DNA of 64,000 nucleotides. It comes from Duganella sp. BJB480. Its GTDB lineage: Bacteria; Pseudomonadota; Gammaproteobacteria; Burkholderiales; Burkholderiaceae_D. This document shows positions 9,401-18,184 of this stretch, piece after piece. The notes beneath the pieces are model-generated. The model saw only the letters and a list, made by a program, of their open reading frames with translations. It was not told the DNA's origin and did not search any database. The stretch lies in contig QVIN01000006.1 of NCBI GenBank assembly GCA_003416985.1, positions 434,001-498,000 on the forward strand. Reading direction: 5' to 3'. Each line of letters starts with the position of its first letter. Within the stretch, counting starts at the first letter, position 1. Made by a program: the position numbers and the translations under genes.

Positions 9401-9991
9401 TCAGGTATTAAAAAAGGAAACGCCAATCTTGCGCAGCATGCCTGTCAGCGCGATCAAAGGCAAGCCGGTGAGGGCGGTCGGGTCGCTGCTGTCGATGCGT
9501 TCCAGGATGGCGATGCCGAGCGCCTCGTTCTTGGCGCTGCCGGCGCAGTCGTAGGGCTGTTCGATGCGCAGGTAGGCGTCGAGCTCGGCGTCGGGCAGGT
9601 CGCGGAACTTCACGACGGTCTGAATGTCTTCCACTTGTGCCATGCCGTCGCGGCCATCCCAGACGCACAGCGCGGTGTGGAAAACGACCTCGCGGCCGCG
9701 CATCTTTTGCAGCTGGGCCAGGGCGTTGGCGTGGTTGCCGGGCTTGCCGATCTGCTCGTCGTCCAGCGTGGCGACCTGGTCGGAGCCGATGACCACGCGG
9801 CCCGGCATCTTGGCGGCCACGGCGGCGGCTTTCTCCCGCGCCAGGCGCAGCGCGGTGGCGCTGGGCGTCTCGCCGGGCAGCGGGGATTCGTCGATGTCGG
9901 GCACCGCCACGTCGAACGGCAGTTGCAACCGTGATAAGAGTTCCCTGCGGTAGGCGGAGCCGGAGGCGAGTACGAGTAAACTTGATGTCAT
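9401..9991 (-). CDS. Maf-family nucleotide pyrophosphatase (YceF type)
   Basis: A 196-residue Maf protein. The LVLASGSAYRRELL opening, the FDVAVPDIDES loop and the GSDQVATLDDEQIGKPGN segment are the family hallmarks. The GSDQVA form is that of the YceF branch, known to hydrolyse 7-methyl-GTP. Length is normal. It is divergent from yceD (128 bp between starts), the same arrangement as in E. coli where yceF faces yceD-rpmF-plsX. It is followed closely by the methyltransferase gene. Confidence 0.92.
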   Translation of the reverse strand: MTSSLLVLASGSAYRRELLSRLQLPFDVAVPDIDESPLPGETPSATALRLAREKAAAVAAKMPGRVVIGSDQVATLDDEQIGKPGNHANALAQLQKMRGREVVFHTALCVWDGRDGMAQVEDIQTVVKFRDLPDAELDAYLRIEQPYDCAGSAKNEALGIAILERIDSSDPTALTGLPLIALTGMLRKIGVSFFNT

Positions 9992-10062
9992 GAGGGGAAT
10001 GTTATATGCTCTGTCGCCGGTAGTGCCAGCGGCACAAAAAGAACGAAAAAAGCGCTAAGGCT

Positions 10063-10092
10063 TTGACTTGACGATGAAAACCCTGTTATTAT
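10063..10092 (+). promoter_or_regulatory. candidate promoter of the yceD-rpmF-plsX-fab operon
   Basis: TTGACT at 10063-10068 and TATTAT at 10087-10092 are separated by 18 bp, ending 27 bp before the yceD start. No other good match is seen in the maf-yceD gap. Confidence 0.6.
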
Positions 10093-10119
10093 CGCAGGTT
10101 TTCCGGGGAAATTTCTGTA

Positions 10120-10617
10120 ATGAATGCTATTGTGATCGACGCCTTTGATTTTTGTCGGAGCAACGGCAGCCAGCAAGGCGTGACGCCTGTTGCCGAAATG
10201 ACCCGCTTGACCAAGGATTGTGCGGACACGTCCGGCACCATCGCCTGGAAAGCAGTAGGGGGCACCAGCAAGATGGGCTTCCCGCAGATGACGCTGTCGG
10301 TTGCCGGCACCGTGCAACTGGTCTGCCAGCGCTGCCTGACGCCTTACGCTCACACCATCGATGCGTCGACGGTCCTGATGCTGGGCAAGGATGATGCGCA
10401 GGCGGACGAAATCGAAGAAATGATCAACGACGAGACGATCGATGTCATCGTCGGCAGCCGCAGCATGGAGCTGATGGACCTGGTGGAAGACGAAGCGCTG
10501 CTGGCCTTGCCGCACACGCCGAAACATGATGTCTGCCCCGATTCCGCTCTGCTGGACAAGGCGAAAAGCGAAAAGTTGTCGCCGTTCGACGCCCTCAAGG
10601 GCCTCAAATCCGAATAA
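10120..10617 (+). CDS. yceD: YceD / DUF177 family protein
   Basis: A 165-residue protein. The central CQRCLTPY with upstream VAGTVQLV is the conserved heart of the DUF177 family, whose members are linked to 23S rRNA accumulation and ribosome assembly. The C-terminal half is acidic and ends in a conserved PFDALKGLK-type tail. It precedes rpmF as in most bacteria. A 197-bp gap to rpmF contains two direct copies of GTGTAGTAAAT and an AT-rich stretch (TTAAAATTTTAGAA) that may be a second promoter. Confidence 0.9.
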   Translation: MNAIVIDAFDFCRSNGSQQGVTPVAEMTRLTKDCADTSGTIAWKAVGGTSKMGFPQMTLSVAGTVQLVCQRCLTPYAHTIDASTVLMLGKDDAQADEIEEMINDETIDVIVGSRSMELMDLVEDEALLALPHTPKHDVCPDSALLDKAKSEKLSPFDALKGLKSE

Positions 10618-10814
10618 GCAGTACCGAATAAGTAGTGTTGTAAAGAACGTGTCAAACGCGTGTAGTAAATCGAGTATGGCAAGTCAGCAGTGAAGTGTAG
10701 TAAATCTCAGTTTAACTATGCCGGTTCAGTTTTGCCGGCAGGATACTCGATTCGCATGTATTTGCTGGTCGAATGTGTTAAAATTTTAGAACTTATGTAT
10801 TAGGAGTCATTAAC

Positions 10815-10997
10815 ATGGCAGTTCAACAGAACAAGAAGTCCCCTTCGAAGCGCGGTATGCACCGTTCGCACGATTTCCTGGTTGCTCCACAACTGGGCAT
10901 CGAGCCAACCACCGGTGAAACCCACCTGCGTCACCACATCAGCCCTAACGGCTTCTACCGTGGTCGTAAAGTCCTGAAAACCAAAAACGACGAGTAA
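10815..10997 (+). CDS. rpmF: 50S ribosomal protein L32
   Basis: A 60-residue basic protein with the family opening MAVQQNKKSPSKRGMHRSHD and the C-terminal HHISPNGFYRGRKV. AGGAG lies about 8 bases before the ATG. The zinc-binding Cys residues found in many L32 proteins are absent (C-minus form), as usual in proteobacteria. It sits between yceD and plsX, the standard order. Confidence 0.97.
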   Translation: MAVQQNKKSPSKRGMHRSHDFLVAPQLGIEPTTGETHLRHHISPNGFYRGRKVLKTKNDE

Positions 10998-11191
10998 TCG
11001 ACGCTTTTGCTGGACCTGGAAATAGGCGGTGCTACGTGGATAACTCGCGGAGCATCGCTTTTTCTTTATCATCGGCTGCAATCCTCTTTTGCACACCGTC
11101 ATTTTGAAACGCGTAGACCTGGATGTTGTTGGTCCGCAGCTTGCCGCAGCTTGCCCTATCCGGGCTGGAGCGTGGTACTGAATCAAAACAA

Positions 11192-12253
11192 ATGACAATC
11201 AAAATTTCTATCGACTGCATGGGTGGCGATCACGGCCCGTCGGTCACTATCCCCGCAGCAGTTTCCTTCCTCAAACGTGAGCCTGACGCTGAACTGATCC
11301 TGGTCGGTTTGGAGGACGTCATCCGCGCGGAATTGAAAAAGCAGCACGCCGACGCGCATCCGCGCATCACCGTGCAACACGCCTCCGAACAAGTCACCAT
11401 GGACGATCCGCTCGAAGTGGCCTTGCGCCGCAAGAAGGATTCGTCGATGCGCGTCGCCATCGAGCAGGTCAAGGACGGCAAGGCCCAGGCCTGCGTCTCG
11501 GCCGGCAACACCGGCGCGCTGATGGCGGTGTCCCGCTACGTGCTCAAGACCATGACCGGCGTCGACCGTCCCGCCATCTGCGGCATCATGCCGAACCAGA
11601 AAAACGGCCCGACCTATATGCTGGACCTGGGCGCCAACGTCGACTGCGAACCGCATCACCTGCACCAGTTCGCCATCATGGGCTCGGTGCTGGTCTCGGC
11701 CATGGAAAAGATCGCCCGCCCGACCATCGGCCTGCTGAACGTCGGCACCGAGGACATCAAGGGCAACGAGGTGGTCAAGGCCACCAGCAAGCTGCTGCAG
11801 GCCGACCACGAGCGCGGCGCCCTCAATTTCCACGGCAACGTCGAAGGCAACGACATCTTCAAGGGCACCACCGACATCGTGGTGTGCGACGGCTTTGTCG
11901 GCAACGTGACGCTCAAGGCGGTCGAGGGCGTGGCGCGCTTCTTCGGCGACACGCTGCGCACCGAGTTCAAGCGCAACCTGTTGACCATGCTGGGCGCCTT
12001 GCTCGGCGGCGGCGCGCTGAAGGCGGTCAAGGATCGCTTCCAGCCGTCGCGCCACAACGGCGCCAGCCTGCTGGGCCTGCGCGGCCTGGTGTTCAAGAGC
12101 CATGGCGGCGCCGATGCCTATTCCTATGAGTGGGCGATCCGACGCGCGTATGATGCTGCAAAAAATGACGTGTTGGGACATATCTCGGAAATGATCGCCG
12201 AGCTCATGCCGCGCAACACGGATACCCCCGAAGTACCTGGCTCAACTATTTAG
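11192..12253 (+). CDS. plsX: phosphate acyltransferase PlsX
   Basis: A 353-residue enzyme converting acyl-ACP to acyl-phosphate for phospholipid synthesis. ISIDCMGGDHGPSVTIPA at the N-terminus and the GLLNVGTEDIKGNE segment are diagnostic. The start at 11192 gives the conserved N-terminus and ends the leader after rpmF, but no clear Shine-Dalgarno sequence is visible (only A-rich sequence precedes it). First gene of the plsX-fabH-fabD-fabG-acpP-fabF series; fabH follows after 16 bp. Confidence 0.96.
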   Translation: MTIKISIDCMGGDHGPSVTIPAAVSFLKREPDAELILVGLEDVIRAELKKQHADAHPRITVQHASEQVTMDDPLEVALRRKKDSSMRVAIEQVKDGKAQACVSAGNTGALMAVSRYVLKTMTGVDRPAICGIMPNQKNGPTYMLDLGANVDCEPHHLHQFAIMGSVLVSAMEKIARPTIGLLNVGTEDIKGNEVVKATSKLLQADHERGALNFHGNVEGNDIFKGTTDIVVCDGFVGNVTLKAVEGVARFFGDTLRTEFKRNLLTMLGALLGGGALKAVKDRFQPSRHNGASLLGLRGLVFKSHGGADAYSYEWAIRRAYDAAKNDVLGHISEMIAELMPRNTDTPEVPGSTI

Positions 12254-12269
12254 TGGACGGTAGAACGGC

Positions 12270-13277
12270 ATGACTTTGTACAGCAAAATTATAGGCACCG
12301 GCAGCTACCTGCCGGAAAAGCGGGTGACCAACCAGGACCTGGCTGATCAACTTGCCGCCAAAGGCATCGAGACCTCGGACGAATGGATCGTCACCCGCAG
12401 CGGCATTTCGGCGCGCCACTTCGCCGAGCCGGAACAGAAATCGTCGGACCTGGCCGTCAACGCCGCCAAAAAGGCGCTGGAGATGGCGGGCCTGCAGCCC
12501 AACGATATTGACCTCATCGTGCTGGCCAGCTCGACGCCGGATTTCTTCGGCAGCTTCCCCAGCACCGCCTGCATCGTGCAGAAAAAACTGGGCATGACCA
12601 ACAACAGCGCGGCGGTCGACGTGCAGGCCGTGTGCAGCGGCTTCGTCTACGCCGTCTCCACCGCCGACGCCTTCATCCGCGCCGGCGTGCACAAGAACGT
12701 GCTGGTGATCGGCGCCGAAGTGTTCTCGCGCATCCTCAACTTCGACGACCGCACCACCTGCGTGCTGTTCGGCGACGGCGCCGGCGCCATCGTGCTGAGC
12801 GCGTCGGAAGAGCCGGGCATCCTGGCCACCAAGCTGCACGCGGACGGCCGTCATTCGGACATCCTCAGCGTGCCGGGTTCGGTCGATGGCGGCGCGGTGG
12901 CCGGCAGCGCCTTCCTGTACATGGACGGTCCCGCCGTGTTCAAGCTGGCCGTGTCGGTGCTGGAGAAGGTCGCGCACGAAGCGCTGGACAAGGCCGGCAT
13001 GACTTCGGATCAGATCGACTGGCTGATTCCGCACCAGGCCAACATCCGCATCATGAACAGCACCGCCAAGAAGCTGGGCCTGCCTGCTGAGAAGATGGTG
13101 GTCACGGTCGACCAGCACGGCAACACCTCGGCCGCCTCGATCCCGCTGGCGCTGGACGTCGCCGTGCGCGATGGCCGCATCAAGAAGGGGCAGAACATCA
13201 TGATGGAAGGCGTCGGTGGCGGGTTCACCTGGGGCGCCGTCCTAGCGAGGTTGACGGATGACCTTATTGCTCGCTAG
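12270..13277 (+). CDS. fabH: beta-ketoacyl-ACP synthase III
   Basis: A 335-residue enzyme that starts fatty-acid synthesis by condensing acetyl-CoA with malonyl-ACP. The catalytic triad is present: Cys122 (AVCSGF), His255 (PHQANIR) and Asn285 (HGNTSA). The C-terminal GGGFTWGAVL is also present. The length is slightly above the E. coli protein (317). It lies 16 bp after plsX. A 118-bp gap, including a short TTAGAA/TTCTAA inverted repeat at 13305-13322, precedes fabD. Confidence 0.97.
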   Translation: MTLYSKIIGTGSYLPEKRVTNQDLADQLAAKGIETSDEWIVTRSGISARHFAEPEQKSSDLAVNAAKKALEMAGLQPNDIDLIVLASSTPDFFGSFPSTACIVQKKLGMTNNSAAVDVQAVCSGFVYAVSTADAFIRAGVHKNVLVIGAEVFSRILNFDDRTTCVLFGDGAGAIVLSASEEPGILATKLHADGRHSDILSVPGSVDGGAVAGSAFLYMDGPAVFKLAVSVLEKVAHEALDKAGMTSDQIDWLIPHQANIRIMNSTAKKLGLPAEKMVVTVDQHGNTSAASIPLALDVAVRDGRIKKGQNIMMEGVGGGFTWGAVLARLTDDLIAR

Positions 13278-13395
13278 GACTGGGCGCGTTTTTAACGGCC
13301 TGAATTAGAATTAGAGTTCTAACGGGCTCAGCGGTAGCAAGGCTGTCACGATGGCATGCTAGCGTAGCGTTCAATAAAAATGAGATGGATGAAGT

Positions 13396-14337
13396 ATGAC
13401 TAAATTTGCTTTTGTATTTCCGGGCCAGGGTTCGCAAGCGATCGCGATGATGGACGGCTTCGCCGGCAACCCTGTGGTGGCGCAAACCATCGCCGAGGCG
13501 TCCGACGCGCTGCAGTTCGACCTGGGCAAGTTGATGGCCGAAGGTCCGAAGGAAGAACTGGACCTGACCACCAACACCCAGCCGGTGATGCTCACCGCCG
13601 CGGTCGCCGTGTACCGCGCCTGGATCGCTGCCGGCGGTCCGCTGCCGTCCATCGTTGCCGGCCACAGCCTGGGTGAATACTCGGCGCTGGTCGCGGCCGG
13701 TGTGATCTCGTTCAAGGACGCCGTGCCGCTGGTGCGCTTCCGCGCGCAGGCGATGCAGGAAGCCGTGCCGGTCGGCATGGGCACCATGGCCGTCGTGCTG
13801 GGCCTGTCGGACGACGACGTCCGCGCCGCCTGCGCCGAAGCCGCCGCCGCCGTGGTTGGTTCGGTGGTCGAGGCCGTCAATTTCAACGCCCCCGCGCAAG
13901 TGGTGATCGCCGGCGACACCGTCGCTGTCGAGCGCGCCTGCGAGATCGCCAAGGCCAAGGGCGCCAAGCGCGCCATGAAGCTGCCGGTGTCGGCGCCGTT
14001 CCACTCGTCGCTGCTCAAGCCCGCCTCGGACCGCCTGCGCGAGTACATGGATGGCTTGACCTTCTCGGCGCCGCAGATCGCGCTGATCAACAACGTCGAC
14101 GTCGCCGTGCTGACCGACCCCGCTAGCATCAAGGATGCGCTGGTGCGCCAGGCCGCCGCGCCGGTGCGCTGGGTGGAAACCATGCAGAAGGTCGCCGCCG
14201 AAGGCATCACGCAAGTGGTCGAGTGCGGCCCGGGCAAGGTGCTGATGGGCTTGACCAAGCGCATCGACGCCACCCTGGTGGGCGACGCGATCACCGACCA
14301 GGCCTCGCTGGAACGCGTGTTGACCGCGCTCAAATAA
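13396..14337 (+). CDS. fabD: malonyl-CoA:ACP transacylase
   Basis: A 313-residue enzyme that loads malonyl groups onto ACP. FVFPGQGSQ opens the protein. The nucleophile Ser91 is in GHSLGEYSAL and the partner His203 in SAPFHSSLLKP. Length matches the family. Situated between fabH and fabG as in most proteobacteria. Confidence 0.97.
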   Translation: MTKFAFVFPGQGSQAIAMMDGFAGNPVVAQTIAEASDALQFDLGKLMAEGPKEELDLTTNTQPVMLTAAVAVYRAWIAAGGPLPSIVAGHSLGEYSALVAAGVISFKDAVPLVRFRAQAMQEAVPVGMGTMAVVLGLSDDDVRAACAEAAAAVVGSVVEAVNFNAPAQVVIAGDTVAVERACEIAKAKGAKRAMKLPVSAPFHSSLLKPASDRLREYMDGLTFSAPQIALINNVDVAVLTDPASIKDALVRQAAAPVRWVETMQKVAAEGITQVVECGPGKVLMGLTKRIDATLVGDAITDQASLERVLTALK

Positions 14338-14382
14338 GCTGCCAGGTCTTCAGGCACACTCCCTAAACGTCTAAGGATACCC

Positions 14383-15129
14383 ATGAATTTAACGAATCAA
14401 GTTGCCCTGGTCACGGGCGCATCGCGCGGCATCGGCAAGGCCATTGCCCAGGAGCTGGCGCGTCAAGGCGCCCGCGTGATCGGCACCGCCACCACCGAAG
14501 CCGGCGCGGAAGCGATCTCGGCCTATCTGGCGGAAATCGGCGCCGAAGCCGGCAAGGGCATGGTCCTCAACGTCACCGACGCCGCGCGCTGCGCCGCCGT
14601 CATCGACGACATCGCCAAGACTTACGGCGCCGTTGGCATCCTGGTCAACAACGCCGGCATCACGCAGGATCAGCTGGCCATGCGTATGAAAGATGAAGAG
14701 TGGGACAGCGTCATCGCCACCAACCTGAGCTCGGTCGGCCGCCTGTCGCGCGCCGTGCTGCGCGGCATGATGAAAGCCAAGACCGGGCGTATCATCAACA
14801 TCACTTCGGTGGTGGCGTCCTCCGGCAATCCGGGCCAGATGAACTACGCCGCCGCCAAGGCCGGCGTGGAGGGCATGGGCCGCGCGCTGGCGCGTGAAAT
14901 CGGCAGCCGCAACATCACCGTCAACAGCGTGGCGCCGGGCTTCATCGACACCGACATGACCAAGGCGCTGGGCGAAGAGCAGCACGCCGCCCTGCTGACG
15001 CAGATTCCGCTGGCGCGCCTGGGCAAGCCCGAGGATATCGCGGCCGCGGTCGCCTTCCTGGCGTCGCCACAGGCGGCGTATATTACCGGTACCACCCTGC
15101 ACGTGAACGGCGGGATGTACATGAATTGA
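14383..15129 (+). CDS. fabG: 3-oxoacyl-ACP reductase
   Basis: A 248-residue SDR enzyme that reduces 3-ketoacyl-ACP with NADPH. The nucleotide-binding motif TGASRGIGKA, the NNAG segment and the catalytic Ser142, Tyr155 and Lys159 (NYAAAKAG) are all present, and the C-terminus (HVNGGMYMN) is that of FabG. AAGGAT precedes the ATG. It is 145 bp before acpP. Confidence 0.96.
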   Translation: MNLTNQVALVTGASRGIGKAIAQELARQGARVIGTATTEAGAEAISAYLAEIGAEAGKGMVLNVTDAARCAAVIDDIAKTYGAVGILVNNAGITQDQLAMRMKDEEWDSVIATNLSSVGRLSRAVLRGMMKAKTGRIINITSVVASSGNPGQMNYAAAKAGVEGMGRALAREIGSRNITVNSVAPGFIDTDMTKALGEEQHAALLTQIPLARLGKPEDIAAAVAFLASPQAAYITGTTLHVNGGMYMN

Positions 15130-15274
15130 TGGGTTTCGGTGGCGGAAAAGCCACCGGTTCTCGTCTTTTAGCAGTGATTTCGGATTATTTAGCAGCAGCT
15201 ACCGAAATTAGTTTTTCAGTGCGCAAACCTGATAAAATGCGCGCTTTCCGTAACAAACAAAATGGAGCCATAAC

Positions 15275-15514
15275 ATGTCGGATATCGAACAACGCGTTAA
15301 GAAAATCGTCGCTGAGCAACTGGGCGTCGCCGAAGCAGACATCAAGATCGAATCCTCGTTCGTCGACGACCTCGGCGCTGACTCCCTGGACACCGTGGAA
15401 CTGGTGATGGCCCTGGAAGACGAATTCGAAATGGAAATCCCTGACGAACAAGCAGAAAAGATCACCACCGTGCAGCAAGCGATCGACTACGCTACCGCCC
15501 ACGTCAAGGCGTAA
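15275..15514 (+). CDS. acpP: acyl carrier protein
   Basis: A 79-residue acidic protein with the phosphopantetheine site GADSLDTVELVM at Ser37, the usual length and position. The gap from fabG contains a TAAAAT at 15233-15238 in the context GATAAAATGCGCGC, a likely -10 of a separate acpP promoter, although no good -35 is seen. ACP is needed in far greater amounts than its neighbours, so an extra promoter would be expected. AcpS, which activates it, is encoded at 27163. Confidence 0.98.
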   Translation: MSDIEQRVKKIVAEQLGVAEADIKIESSFVDDLGADSLDTVELVMALEDEFEMEIPDEQAEKITTVQQAIDYATAHVKA

Positions 15515-15544
15515 TTTCTGCCCGATCGACTTTAGGAGAATCGC

Positions 15545-16792
15545 TTGAGAGGTTCTAAAAACCGTCGTGTTGTCATCACCGGCCTGGGCGCCGTGACTCC
15601 GGTCGGCAATACCGTTGCCGAATCGTGGGCCGCGATCACCGAGGGGAAATCCGGGATTGCCAACATCACCAAGTTTGATGCGCAAGCTTTCACCACCAAG
15701 TTCGCCGGTGAAGTCAAAGGCTTCAATATCGAGGATTACATCCCCGCTAAGGAAGCGCGCCACATGGATACCTTCATCCATTACGGCATGGCGGCCGGCA
15801 TCCAGTCGGTGCAAGACTCCGGCATCGTCGTCACCGAAGAGAACGCCGACCGCATCGGCGTCATCATCGGTTCCGGTATCGGCGGCCTGCCGCTGATCGA
15901 AGAAACCAAGGAAGAGTACGACAAGCGCGGTCCGCGCCGTATCTCGCCGTTCTTCGTGCCTGCCTCGATCATCAATATGATCTCGGGCAACCTGTCGATC
16001 AAGTACGGCATGCGTGGTCCTAACCTGTCGATCGTCACGGCCTGCACCACCGGCCTGCACTGCATCGGCGTGGCAGCCCGCATGATCGAGTACGGCGACA
16101 CCGACGTCATGGTGGCCGGCGGCGCGGAATCGACCGTGTCGCCGCTGGGCCTGGGCGGTTTCGCCTCGGCCCGCGCGCTGTCGACCCGCAACGACGATCC
16201 AGCGACCGCGTCCCGTCCATGGGACAAGGACCGCGACGGTTTCGTGCTGGGCGAGGGCGCCGGCGTGATGGTGCTCGAAGAGTACGAACACGCCAAGGCG
16301 CGCGGCGCCAAGATCTACGCCGAGCTGCTGGGCTTTGGGATGAGCGCCGACGCTTATCACATGACCTCGCCATTGGAAGATGGCAGCGGCGGCAGCAAGT
16401 CGGTGATTGCCGCGCTGGCCAACGCCGGCATCAATCCCGACCAGGTGCACTACCTGAACGCCCACGGCACGTCGACCCCGCAGGGCGACGTGGCGGAAGT
16501 GCAGGGCATCAAGCGCACCTTCGGCGCGCACGCCAAGAACATGGTGATCAATTCGACCAAGTCGATGACCGGTCACCTGTTGGGCGGCGCCGGCGGCCTG
16601 GAAGCGGTGTTTACGGTACTGGCGGTCCACCATCAGGTGTCGCCTCCGACCATCAACATCTTCAACCAGGACCCCGCTTGCGACCTGGACTTCTGCGCCA
16701 ACGTGGCCCGTCCGATGAAGATCGAGTATGCAGTCAAGAACTCGTTCGGCTTCGGCGGCACCAATGGCAGCCTGGTGTTCGGCAAGATCTAA
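15545..16792 (+). CDS. fabF: beta-ketoacyl-ACP synthase II
   Basis: A 415-residue elongating condensing enzyme. The Cys-His-His triad is present at Cys167 (VTACTTGLH), His307 (NAHGTSTPQGD) and His344 (KSMTGHLLG). The start is a TTG at 15545, supported by TTTAGGAGAA directly upstream and by the conserved KNRRVVITGLG that follows; no ATG fits. It is 30 bp after acpP and ends the fatty-acid series. Confidence 0.96.
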   Translation: MRGSKNRRVVITGLGAVTPVGNTVAESWAAITEGKSGIANITKFDAQAFTTKFAGEVKGFNIEDYIPAKEARHMDTFIHYGMAAGIQSVQDSGIVVTEENADRIGVIIGSGIGGLPLIEETKEEYDKRGPRRISPFFVPASIINMISGNLSIKYGMRGPNLSIVTACTTGLHCIGVAARMIEYGDTDVMVAGGAESTVSPLGLGGFASARALSTRNDDPATASRPWDKDRDGFVLGEGAGVMVLEEYEHAKARGAKIYAELLGFGMSADAYHMTSPLEDGSGGSKSVIAALANAGINPDQVHYLNAHGTSTPQGDVAEVQGIKRTFGAHAKNMVINSTKSMTGHLLGGAGGLEAVFTVLAVHHQVSPPTINIFNQDPACDLDFCANVARPMKIEYAVKNSFGFGGTNGSLVFGKI

Positions 16793-16824
16793 AGTCCGCA
16801 AAAGTTCGACCCCGCGTTGAACTA

Positions 16825-16912
16825 ATCCACGCAAGCCCTGTCCAATCAGGGTGAGCGTGGATTCGGCGCCGGCATTCGCCGGCGCCAGAATTGCCCGGCC
16901 TTCGCGGCCGGC
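16825..16912. repeat. three consecutive hairpins between fabF and ygfX
   Basis: Three inverted repeats lie in tandem. At 16825-16864, AATCCACGC/GCGTGGATT encloses CCCTG/CAGGG across a 3x3 internal loop. At 16866-16887 there is a perfect 9-bp GGCGCCGGC/GCCGGCGCC with loop ATTC. At 16896-16912 there is CCGGCC/GGCCGG with a 5-base loop. None is followed by a T-run. They may act as an RNA-stabilising or processing element, or be a REP-like cluster. They separate the fab series from the sigma-E block. Confidence 0.6.
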
Positions 16913-16974
16913 GCTTCCGAATGTAATCCCCTGTTTTTTGTTGAACGTACCGTTGTTGAATGTACGCGGCTGTC

Positions 16975-17403
16975 ATGTCGATTGCGGTCTCTGTCATCGT
17001 TCGCCCCTCGTCCGGCCTGCAGCTGCTGCATGCCGGCTTGTGTTGCGGCGTGTTGGCGTCGGCCGTTGCCTGTCCGGGCTGGTGCGCGCCGTTGTGCTGC
17101 GCGCTGGCCGGGCTGCTCGGCCTGTGGCGCGGACGTCCATGCCGTAATGCGCGTCAGCTTGATATTTCCGGTGTCGGCCAGCTGCGGCTGACGGTATACC
17201 AAAAAACAGGGGTGGTGCTGCGCCTGCTGGACGGCTCGACCATTTGGCCGGGCTTGCTGTTGCTGCGGCTGGGCGACGGCGACGGCCAGGCGCAGGTGGT
17301 GGCGGTGCTGCCCGACAGCGTCACGCGCGCCGATTGGCGTGCCTTGTCGCTGGCTTGCCGGGCCATCGCGGCCCGGGCTGAAATAAAACCGCGAACACTG
17401 TGA
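16975..17403 (+). CDS. YgfX-like small membrane protein
   Basis: A protein of 142 residues from the ATG at 16975 (an ATG at 16960 is also possible; neither has a good ribosome site). Residues about 12-45 form two short hydrophobic, Cys-rich membrane helices. The rest is a small beta-rich domain with QLDISGVGQLRLTVYQ and WPGLLLLRLGD. This layout, and the place directly before rpoE in Burkholderiales, fits the YgfX (CptA) family, whose E. coli member is the membrane partner of SdhE. Assignment is tentative because sequence conservation is low. Confidence 0.6.
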   Translation: MSIAVSVIVRPSSGLQLLHAGLCCGVLASAVACPGWCAPLCCALAGLLGLWRGRPCRNARQLDISGVGQLRLTVYQKTGVVLRLLDGSTIWPGLLLLRLGDGDGQAQVVAVLPDSVTRADWRALSLACRAIAARAEIKPRTL

Positions 17404-17429
17404 ACTTCTTGCAGCGAGCTAACTCTATA
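17401..17429 (+). promoter_or_regulatory. candidate sigma-E-dependent promoter of rpoE
   Basis: TGAACTT (17401-17407) and TCTATA (17424-17429) are separated by 16 bp. This closely fits the sigma-E consensus GGAACTT-N15/16-GTCTAA. It overlaps the ygfX stop codon and lies about 65 bp before rpoE, implying autoregulation of rpoE as in other proteobacteria. Confidence 0.55.
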
Positions 17430-17494
17430 GCATATGGCTCAAGACATATGGATAAAGAGTTCGGCCACGCTGCAGGCCACCGAGGGATGCAGGA

Positions 17495-18097
17495 GTGACG
17501 ACAGAACGTGAGTGCGACCAGGTGCTGGTGGACCGGGTGCGGGATGGAGACAAGCAGGCGTTCGATTTGCTGGTGGCCAAGTACCAACGCCGGCTGATGC
17601 GCCTGCTGTCGCGTATCGTCCACGATCCGGCCGAAGCCGAGGATGTGGTGCAGGAGACGTTTATCAAGGCCTACCGCGCGCTGCGCCATTTCCGCGGCGA
17701 CTCCGCCTTCTACACGTGGCTGTACCGCATCGGCATCAACACCGCCAAGAATTTTCTGGCGACGCAGGGCCGCCGCACGCCCACGTCGACCGAAGCAGAC
17801 GCCGAACAAGCCGAAGCCTTTAACGATGGCGAGCATTTGCGCGACATCAACACGCCGGAATCCATGCTGGCGAGCAAGCAGATCGCCCAGACCGTCAACG
17901 CGGCGATGGATGCCTTGCCCGTGGATTTGCGCACCGCGATCGCCTTGCGCGAGATCGAGGGATTGAGCTATGAGGAAATCTCCGACATCATGGCCTGTCC
18001 GATCGGCACGGTGCGCAGCCGCATCTTCCGCGCCCGCGAAGTCATCGCTGAAAAATTGCGACCCTTGCTGGACATGCCAGTTGACAAGCGCTGGTAA
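17495..18097 (+). CDS. rpoE: RNA polymerase sigma factor RpoE
   Basis: A 200-residue group-4 (ECF) sigma factor of the RpoE/AlgU type, controlling the envelope-stress response. Region 2 contains DPAEAEDVVQETFIKAYRAL and FRGDSAFYTWLYRI; region 4 contains YEEISDIMACPIGTVRSRIF. Start is GTG at 17495 with a GAGGGA upstream; the protein then aligns with the usual DQVLVDRV N-terminus. The anti-sigma gene follows at 18185 and degP after it. Confidence 0.95.
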   Translation: MTTERECDQVLVDRVRDGDKQAFDLLVAKYQRRLMRLLSRIVHDPAEAEDVVQETFIKAYRALRHFRGDSAFYTWLYRIGINTAKNFLATQGRRTPTSTEADAEQAEAFNDGEHLRDINTPESMLASKQIAQTVNAAMDALPVDLRTAIALREIEGLSYEEISDIMACPIGTVRSRIFRAREVIAEKLRPLLDMPVDKRW

Positions 18098-18184
18098 GGG
18101 GGGAATGATGGCAAGTGTTATTGGCGTCCGGCAATGCGCCCGGGAAGGGCGCGGCGGACATGTTTTGACATGGCGGGATACGCG

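Noticed and set aside
13305..13322. TTAGAA/TTCTAA inverted repeat between fabH and fabD as a FabR/FapR-like operator
   Set aside because: Arms of only 6 bp in an AT-rich patch. No known regulator site matches and there is no second copy in the fab genes.
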